A DNA stretch of 64,000 bases from a virus, in IMG/VR virus record IMGVR_UViG_3300034073_003245, positions 1 to 64,000 of that record; one strand, given 5' to 3'. The notes beneath the pieces are model-generated. The model was not told the DNA's origin. It did no database searches and saw only the letters and a list, made by a program, of their open reading frames with translations. The position numbers were made by a program, and so were the translations under genes. Shown here piece by piece: positions 59,301 through 64,000 of the stretch (position 1 is its first letter; each line of letters starts with the position of its first letter).

Positions 59301-62300
59301 TGCCGTATCAATGTTCAAAGAGTCAACAGACTACGACAATGCTTTTAATTCTTGGCAAAAAGCCAACCCTGGAAAGTCGGAAAAAGACTTTGAAAAGTCG
59401 CCGGAATTTACTGATGCACTGGTTGAGTTTGACAGATACCTGCTTGACCAAGCATCAAAGGCCACGGGGATTCGCTACAGCAGAACCATGCCATATAGCG
59501 GTGGTCCAATTTCTCTTGAGCAAATGACTGCTAAGCAAATTCTCAGAGACAGAATGTCTGGGATGTCTCTTGATGATGTCGCTGAAAAAATGAATCTGTC
59601 TCGCGAGAAAGTCAGATCGCTTGAGGCTCAGGAAGTTATGCGCCTGAGAGATGATGCTTCACCTAGAGAAATACTTGCCTACAGAACAATGGGCTTGAGC
59701 CTTGAAGACACAGGTCGTCTCTTTGGCATGCGCCCAGAGGACGTGCGCAAAGCAGAAGCCAAAGAGATGGCCGACATCCGCAAGGATATGGACGACAACA
59801 AACTTATTGAACTCCGGATGATGGGCTTTTCTCTTGATGATCTCGCAGAAATCACCGGAGCCAGTAGGGAAGATCTTCGTAAGCGGGAAATACAAAGACT
59901 AAGAAGAGGCCCAGAAGACGGTGGCGGCGCGCGCGGAATGGCTAGCCGTGGAAGGTCAGAAGACTTTGACGGCGGGTATGACGAGGCGTACGGTCCGACA
60001 CCCCCCATAACAAGAAGGCCGCCGGTCGGAGAATGGGATGTCCTCGTGGGTGAAGAAGCCTACGAGAGAGAAGATGCCAGCAGGCAGCAACGCGGCATGG
60101 CAAGCCAAAACGTTAGACCAAACGCCGGTCTAGTTAAGTACTCAACAGATCTATTGAATGAAAAACTTGAAGACCTGGACTCAGATCCTCAACCAGGAAT
60201 GGCCGGAGCGACCCTTGATAAGACATGGGCAGAGGGAGTGCTTGATGGGCTTCGTGACGGCAGACTTTCATCTGATGACGCAATCAACATCATTGGCCTA
60301 GCAGGCAACGATGTCTTTAACGAAGGCAAGAAGCCAGAAGGCGAAAGAAACCAGGCACTCATTGATTCACGTATCAAGTTGAGCAAGAGGCTAAGAAGGT
60401 CTGTCGTTGATTCAATGTCCGAGGGCGACATGGAGGAATACCAGGCAAATCGCCGCAGAAGAATGGGTGCTGATCGTGGAATGAGAAGCACTCTTTCTGA
60501 GGCAAACAGAAGGAGGGATGCCGGCCTTACTCCAGGCACTGGTGATCCATCCCCGGGAACACGTGGCCAAAGAGTGGCATCAAGTGGCGGCGAGTACAAG
60601 CCGAACACAGAAGAAAGAGATGCTGCGATTATTCAAAGGCTGAGAGACATAGGCCTTAGCGATGATGAAATTTCCGAATTGACTGGAATAGACAATCTTC
60701 CAGACGCAGAAAGAGGAATGGCATCAAGAGAAATAAAACTAAACAATCGGCAGATTGATAACGCCTTATCAGAACTTGACAATTTGACAGATGATCGTGG
60801 TTATGAAGATTGGGAATCAATCCAAAAACTGCGTCAGCAATTGTCGGACGCCAAAGACAACAACGGAGTTTTTTCTCCTTCTGAGAGGGATATTGAGGAC
60901 TATCTTGACGAACTAGAAAAACTTGAAGATGCAGGATTTGACGACTGGGAAGGTCTGTCAATGATCCGTTCTATTATTAGTGATTCTAGGGGCGAACGTG
61001 GCATGCGCTCAAGAAACTCCGAAATAGATATGACCCTTGAGGAATACGGTCAACTTCTTGACACTCTTGACAAATATGTTGACGGAAGCGCGGGCGAGGG
61101 AGTCGGCGCTGATGACGACATGCGTGTTCTTCAGCAGGTAATGGACAAACTTGAGGCGAGCCAAAACGCCAATGACGCAGTTGAACTAACGTCTGACGAA
61201 ATTTCTGACTATCTAGACAGTCTTAAGAATATCCGCGACAACGGTCCAATGGAGGACGCGACTTCTGGCGACAAGGCTAATATCAACAAGTTGATCTCAG
61301 CCCTTGAGGGGGCTAGGGATTCACGGGATGGATCCTACGAGACGCCGGCATTAAGGCGTTCCGGCGCAAGAATTAGCGACCAGCAGGGAAGGGCGTTTAG
61401 GTCATCAAGCGGAACTGTTAACCCTCACGAAAAAATTGAGATGACCCTCAACGGCGATGATATCTCAGCAATGGTTGAAGACATTGACGCGCTTCTGAAA
61501 CAAACCCCAAATTCCGCAGCACTTAAGGCTGCTAGAGAAAAGTTCTCAAAGGCCAAGACTGGTGAAAAGATCACCATGGATAAAGACGAGTACGAGCAAC
61601 TCTACAAAGACATTGAGACAGCAAAAACGCAGGGCAATAGGGTCACTTCTGAACTCGCATCACTTCTTGACCAGGCAGCAGAAAGCAAAGATGGCAAGTA
61701 CGTTGACCCCAACCTAAGAGGACGCGGCGGTATGGCGTCTCGTAATAATGGGGCTCCTTCAGACATTACAGAGGCAATGCAGAAGGAATACATCTTCTGG
61801 GCCAGAAATAACCCAAATCTTTTTGTCGCTCAAAGAATCCTGAAGAAGTACGACGATAACGATGGACAATTGTCCGCTAGGGACTGGAGAGCGCTTGACA
61901 CTCTCTACACGAACTTAAGCCCACGTGGAGGCGGTCGTCGCTCTGGAATGAGATCTCGTTCGGGCCGTGATGCGGAAATAGAGAAACAGAAAAAAATAGA
62001 CGCCGAAAGAATGCGATCAGGCTCCACCACGGGATCGGAGAGCGAAAGAATTGGCAGATCTTCAGAGGGAACTGGAGTCTCAGCCAGTGGTCTTGGAGAC
62101 ATTGGCATTCGTGGTGAAGGCGCAAGCCAGAGGACAGAAACACCTGGCCCTTCAGAGAAGAAATTTACAGGGAAGTCATTCAATGAAGTCCAACCAGATA
62201 ACTGGGAATCTCTTGACATTGAGGAGAAGTACGACTGGCTATTCAGCAATGGCAAGCCGGAGGTTTCAGGAATGTCGCCGGCGGCCTATGAGGGCGCTCT

Positions 62301-63282
62301 CAAGAAGTTAATTGCGGAAGAAGAGGCTCTTGAAAAGGCCAATACCCGCAGAGCCAGAAGAGCAGGGGCGGGCCAAGATCGCGGAATGGCATCACGTGGA
62401 AGAACCCCGAGTCAAAATGCCACCTATGACTGGGTTAACAATTTAAGCAGCCCTACTGAAAAATGGCTTGAAGAAAAGAATAAAGCAACCCTTGATTCGT
62501 ATAAGGAATGGAAAAAAAACCTGGGAACTATAACCCCAGGAGGACAAGCGCCAGAGATGCTCAGGGGCATGTCTTCTCGCTCCGGTGGTTCTGGTCGCCA
62601 GGGAAGAACAATGATTACCGACGAAGCAACATACTTCGGTGAGATTGAGAAGAACCTCCCAGTTGAGATAAGAAAAGCAACAGAAGCAAAAGAATCAAAA
62701 ATTTCCCAAGCATTATCGCTGCTGCAGGACATTATCAAGAAACAAGAAGCATCAAAGACCGGTTCAAGAAGAACCAATACGGGAAGCATTTTTGTAACAG
62801 CCGACGAGGCTGATCGTATTCTTGATGCGCTTATGTGGGTTATTGATAGACAGGTCCAAAGAAATGGCAACGAAGAAAGAATATCTGCTTTTGCAAAACT
62901 GGTTGACAAGATGGCACAAGCCGCCATGTCAACTTTTGTAAACAGAGACACATCAGAAATCGGTTCTCGCACTACAAAAAGAACCAACAGCCGAGGAAAA
63001 GAAGTTGAGATCCCCGATGCCGGTATAGGCCTGCCAAGAGGAATGGCTTCTAGTTCTAATTTAGGCGGTTACAATAGACGCAGAACACAAGCGGCGGACA
63101 AAAAATTTGAAGACATCCTTCGTGAGGAAGTTGAAACAAAATTGACTCCAGATCAGCAGAAAAGATACAGCAAACTATACGAAGCAGAAATGGCCAAGTA
63201 CGGCGGCGCTGGGCTGGCATTAAAGAGACAAGAAAAAAAAGAAATACACCAAAGAATCATGAAAGAAATTCTCGGCCAGTAA
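56386..63282 (+). CDS. Giant prohead protease with repeat-punctuated extension
   Basis: 2298 residues from ATG 56386 (GAGGAG 4 bases upstream; a TTG seven codons earlier is rejected). Residues about 1-175 are an HK97/U35-type prohead protease: G-I-V-E-C-F-V-A-G, G-A-F, V-V-W-G-H-N-W, W-S-I-G-Y and E-V-S-P-V. This domain normally ends near 200 residues. From about 471 a motif R-G-(L/M)-(A/R/S)-(A/S)-(R/S) recurs 14 times: 471, 527, 658, 945, 1183, 1236, 1364, 1443, 1538, 1780, 1852, 1999, 2060, 2218. After the first copy comes D-P-N-A-W-D-G-D-G-D-G, a calcium-loop-like motif. Segments between are helical and charged. Residues about 1047-1175 hold three helix-turn-helix-like units. Later segments repeat an L-T-S-D-E-I-S-D-Y-L-type module. 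It may be a polyprotein cut at these sites during head maturation. Confidence 0.85.
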   Translation: MSYSNIEFKSNPGQFNIDEAQGIVECFVAGIGNKDSVGDVLVPGAFSESLKRRKPRVVWGHNWNDPIGKVLEIYEVGPGDARLPQKMRQAGIGGLYAKVQFNLNSEKGREAFANVAFFGHEQEWSIGYKTIDSIHDPGVKANILKEVELYEVSPVLHGANQLTGTISVKSDDLALADAEKGWGMGMPHHMMGMKPQQPQVIVIREDDDDDDKYESEKPIFAEGLAQPIGGQQRRMLEKEIAERTGSQIRLIEATENTAVFSRMMPTGGTMVFRVSYHTPDNFRTFMFGKPELADGQVTMPGATQKPRTVVPSQMPSMPMQVKPGYSQDEMGMYSFPKSGETEKSDLGSQIQAIEDILMAETEEKVGRTLNRRNLSKLKSVMESLQEIIASAEKEMDTKGYVIPVPLEEAFSTKQLLDPIFDYHRVETQVTEDGIVITSGVTQEFIEAIGVAEKALGRTLRGGPGKARRAGRGLAARFDPNAWDGDGDGLVQEGTPFQRPAIPGVNDRSTRGRVDPAAATQAWQTGQRGMASRGGRRITLGNANPNSLGPMYGYDPEEQDFSSESYWEEVFTDSDDMLPFFQEWLEKEKGKEALWHELSDDEFEELVDKWKSSDAFEKDVKRYAEIQADEGIEDGEAFRSLFKRSTLDKVWVRNEPKERGMASRADVLTDLAIDSDVSEAIDSIVREVLVYSGTGDKDKISDLVSDAAREILDSINFDSIKDSPGKAVSDFRKKLVETLSDEDFLREAMRKKDAINEFVDGLYDAVNSAFEKYEDHLKKTGGDFEDFADLKFELLDDLDGRVSKILNSSRKLFGELKSKKTEDEYKSRDERRKLIASIRAGELPKDWRGRETEDLVDGRVAYEEALEEIVNNSPDADIDELMSDYIEAVREGARKNPDNRVLAVLADVYGDDGKITDEELKRNLQDVARRSPFNKKRGRNEKEVLRGMASRGGGRPGDPITDQERNKVKRDSTAVSMFKESTDYDNAFNSWQKANPGKSEKDFEKSPEFTDALVEFDRYLLDQASKATGIRYSRTMPYSGGPISLEQMTAKQILRDRMSGMSLDDVAEKMNLSREKVRSLEAQEVMRLRDDASPREILAYRTMGLSLEDTGRLFGMRPEDVRKAEAKEMADIRKDMDDNKLIELRMMGFSLDDLAEITGASREDLRKREIQRLRRGPEDGGGARGMASRGRSEDFDGGYDEAYGPTPPITRRPPVGEWDVLVGEEAYEREDASRQQRGMASQNVRPNAGLVKYSTDLLNEKLEDLDSDPQPGMAGATLDKTWAEGVLDGLRDGRLSSDDAINIIGLAGNDVFNEGKKPEGERNQALIDSRIKLSKRLRRSVVDSMSEGDMEEYQANRRRRMGADRGMRSTLSEANRRRDAGLTPGTGDPSPGTRGQRVASSGGEYKPNTEERDAAIIQRLRDIGLSDDEISELTGIDNLPDAERGMASREIKLNNRQIDNALSELDNLTDDRGYEDWESIQKLRQQLSDAKDNNGVFSPSERDIEDYLDELEKLEDAGFDDWEGLSMIRSIISDSRGERGMRSRNSEIDMTLEEYGQLLDTLDKYVDGSAGEGVGADDDMRVLQQVMDKLEASQNANDAVELTSDEISDYLDSLKNIRDNGPMEDATSGDKANINKLISALEGARDSRDGSYETPALRRSGARISDQQGRAFRSSSGTVNPHEKIEMTLNGDDISAMVEDIDALLKQTPNSAALKAAREKFSKAKTGEKITMDKDEYEQLYKDIETAKTQGNRVTSELASLLDQAAESKDGKYVDPNLRGRGGMASRNNGAPSDITEAMQKEYIFWARNNPNLFVAQRILKKYDDNDGQLSARDWRALDTLYTNLSPRGGGRRSGMRSRSGRDAEIEKQKKIDAERMRSGSTTGSESERIGRSSEGTGVSASGLGDIGIRGEGASQRTETPGPSEKKFTGKSFNEVQPDNWESLDIEEKYDWLFSNGKPEVSGMSPAAYEGALKKLIAEEEALEKANTRRARRAGAGQDRGMASRGRTPSQNATYDWVNNLSSPTEKWLEEKNKATLDSYKEWKKNLGTITPGGQAPEMLRGMSSRSGGSGRQGRTMITDEATYFGEIEKNLPVEIRKATEAKESKISQALSLLQDIIKKQEASKTGSRRTNTGSIFVTADEADRILDALMWVIDRQVQRNGNEERISAFAKLVDKMAQAAMSTFVNRDTSEIGSRTTKRTNSRGKEVEIPDAGIGLPRGMASSSNLGGYNRRRTQAADKKFEDILREEVETKLTPDQQKRYSKLYEAEMAKYGGAGLALKRQEKKEIHQRIMKEILGQ
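57796..63054 (+). repeat. Dispersed RGMASR-coding repeats (14 copies)
   Basis: Copies begin at 57796 (R-G-L-A-A-R variant), 57964, 58357, 59218, 59932, 60091, 60475, 60712, 60997, 61723, 61939, 62380, 62563 and 63037. Most are R-G-M-A-S-R. Variants are R-G-M-R-S-R, R-G-M-S-S-R, S-G-M-R-S-R, R-G-M-R-S-T, R-G-M-A-S-S and R-G-M-A-S-Q. Codon use differs between copies (CGC, CGT, AGA or AGG for the first Arg), so the protein motif, not the DNA, is kept. Confidence 0.9.
59524..59910 (+). repeat. Three tandem helix-turn-helix-like units inside the protease extension
   Basis: Residues about 1047-1175 contain three copies of about 38-41 residues. Units carry G-M-S-L-D-D-V-A-E-K-M-N-L-S-R-E, G-L-S-L-E-D-T-G-R-L-F-G-M-R-P-E and G-F-S-L-D-D-L-A-E-I-T-G-A-S-R-E. 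Each resembles a sigma-factor region-4 or LuxR-type helix-turn-helix. A shorter fourth relative (G-L-S-D-D-E-I-S-E-L-T-G-I) occurs near residue 1425. Confidence 0.75.
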
Positions 63283-63453
63283 AAATTCCAAAATCTTGTC
63301 AAAGATTAAAAGAAAGATAGACTAATACAAATAATCGCATTTACTCTCTGCGCACAGCGGAGTTAGTGCTAAGTTATACTTTTACCAAGAAGTTCATATT
63401 TGTGTATTGACAGTTTTTCCTGTCTTGTCGCATAAAACCAGGAGTAAGAAAAA
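63283..63453. promoter_or_regulatory. 171-base gap before capsid/scaffold gene
   Basis: Contains a hairpin CTCTGC-GCACA-GCGGAG (63346-63362, one G-U pair) without a U-run, and a TTGACA at 63407-63412 with CATAAA 18 bases on. The latter would start RNA near 63443, on top of the AGGAG ribosome site at 63440-63444, so this promoter is doubtful. A TATACT at 63375-63380 is another possible -10. A separate promoter for the abundant capsid gene would make sense. Confidence 0.35.
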
Positions 63454-64000
63454 ATGGCCGAAAAAGTTCAAGTTAGCATTGACGCCGAGGGCAACGTCCT
63501 TAAGTGTGCAAAAAACCTTGCCGGCGGCGAGTGCGGCTATACGCCTGGCGCAAAAGTGTGTGGCAAGTGTGGTGCCATGCCTATTGAAATGAAGATGGTT
63601 CCGGTTGATGCCGAGGAAAAAGGTGGCGACTGGATGATGGGCGACGAAATGATGCCGGCTAAGAAAAAGAAGAAGGGCGGCATGGCTCTTCCGGACGACC
63701 TTGCTATGGATGAGGATGAGGACGGCGAGATGATGCCGTCAAAGAAAAAGGCCATGGCTGAGGCTATGGAAGACGACGAAGAGGAAATGGACGAAGAGGA
63801 AGGCGCACCAATGCCTTCAAGCAAGAAGGCCATGAACGAGGAGATGGACGACGAAGAGGACGAAGAGGAAGACGACATGGAGGAAGAGGATTCCGACATG
63901 GCTGTTGACCTTGAGGCAGCCAAGAAGAAAAGACTTGCTTCACTTGGCGAGAAGTCCGCAGAATACGGCAAGAACGCCTACATGTGCGCCATTGAGCGCA
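63454..64000 (+). CDS. Zinc-ribbon/acidic protein, possible scaffold or capsid gene (3' end outside window)
   Basis: 182 codons visible and still open at the window end. ATG 63454 follows AGGAG at 9 bases. The N-terminus has C-A-K-N-L-A-G-G-E-C-G-Y and V-C-G-K-C-G-A-M-P, a likely zinc ribbon (residues about 18-46). About 100 residues of Asp/Glu/Met/Lys-rich low-complexity sequence follow. After that, V-D-L-E-A-A-K-K-K-R-L-A-S-L and Y-G-K-N-A-Y-M-C-A-I-E-R begin a more ordered part. Position after the protease suggests a scaffold or a capsid protein with an N-terminal delta-like domain. The fold cannot be judged from this fragment. Confidence 0.7.
   Translation, partial: MAEKVQVSIDAEGNVLKCAKNLAGGECGYTPGAKVCGKCGAMPIEMKMVPVDAEEKGGDWMMGDEMMPAKKKKKGGMALPDDLAMDEDEDGEMMPSKKKAMAEAMEDDEEEMDEEEGAPMPSSKKAMNEEMDDEEDEEEDDMEEEDSDMAVDLEAAKKKRLASLGEKSAEYGKNAYMCAIER

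Noticed and set aside
63407-63436. TTGACA-18-CATAAA as promoter of the last gene
   Set aside because: RNA would start on the ribosome site and remove it; kept only as a doubtful element in the gap description.
1-64000. tRNA genes
   Set aside because: Intergenic gaps are nearly all under 110 bases and none shows a cloverleaf with T-loop consensus by eye; a tRNAscan-SE run would settle it.

Overview
The window is 64 kb of a tailed-phage genome with a contractile tail (myovirus, Caudoviricetes). Sheath, tube, tape measure, a P2/T4-style baseplate (gpV, gp25/W, J and I types), a T4-gp12-like collar fibre, terminase, portal and prohead protease are all recognisable. The host is probably an actinobacterium. 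A truncated WhiB-type iron-sulfur regulator lies at the left edge, a proteasome-beta-like Ntn hydrolase is beside it, and a secreted Thr-rich fibronectin-III surface protein resembles those of aquatic actinobacteria. Moderate GC and a viral flavin halogenase suggest a freshwater or marine source. That is inference. I see no tRNA, CRISPR array or insertion sequence.

Layout. 1-2.7 kb (minus): WhiB regulator, proteasome-like protein, PnuC-like membrane protein, metallophosphoesterase. 2.8-3.6 kb (plus): two small probable winged-helix proteins. 3.6-6.9 kb (minus): lysis region with several small membrane proteins, an M15-type endolysin and the surface protein. 6.9-11.7 kb (minus): tail fibre and adhesin genes. 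11.7-12.9 kb (plus): one isolated cytochrome P450. 12.9-17.4 kb (minus): an enzyme cassette with a flavin-dependent halogenase, a 2OG-Fe(II) oxygenase and several unknowns. 17.4-30 kb (minus): a long mosaic fibre array with a histidine-rich fibre, collagen-like fibres and three mini-genes sharing an NTPE ending. 30-46 kb (minus): baseplate, tail and connector genes in strict collinear order. 46-49 kb: a ParB / PAPS-reductase-like / ParB cassette. 49-52.6 kb: recombination genes (RuvC-like, HNH, RecB/Cas4-like nuclease, Rad52-like annealing protein). 52.6-53.9 kb: large terminase. The strand then switches: 54.0-64 kb (plus) has a membrane peptide, the portal, an enormous 2298-residue prohead protease and a truncated zinc-ribbon/acidic protein that may begin the scaffold or capsid gene.

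Most minus-strand genes overlap by 1-14 bases (ATGA, TAATG, TGATG), so the block from about 53.9 kb to 12.9 kb looks like one translationally coupled transcript. Many upstream in-frame start codons were rejected in favour of starts that fit these overlaps or a Shine-Dalgarno sequence.

The most unusual items are: (1) the prohead protease with a roughly 1800-residue extension punctuated by 14 copies of an R-G-M-A-S-R-like motif, suggesting a self-cleaved polyprotein that also carries three tandem helix-turn-helix units; (2) the halogenase, 2OG oxygenase and P450 set inside the fibre region; (3) the fibre domain with about 46 histidines; (4) the phage proteasome-like hydrolase; and (5) the ParB/PAPS-reductase cassette.
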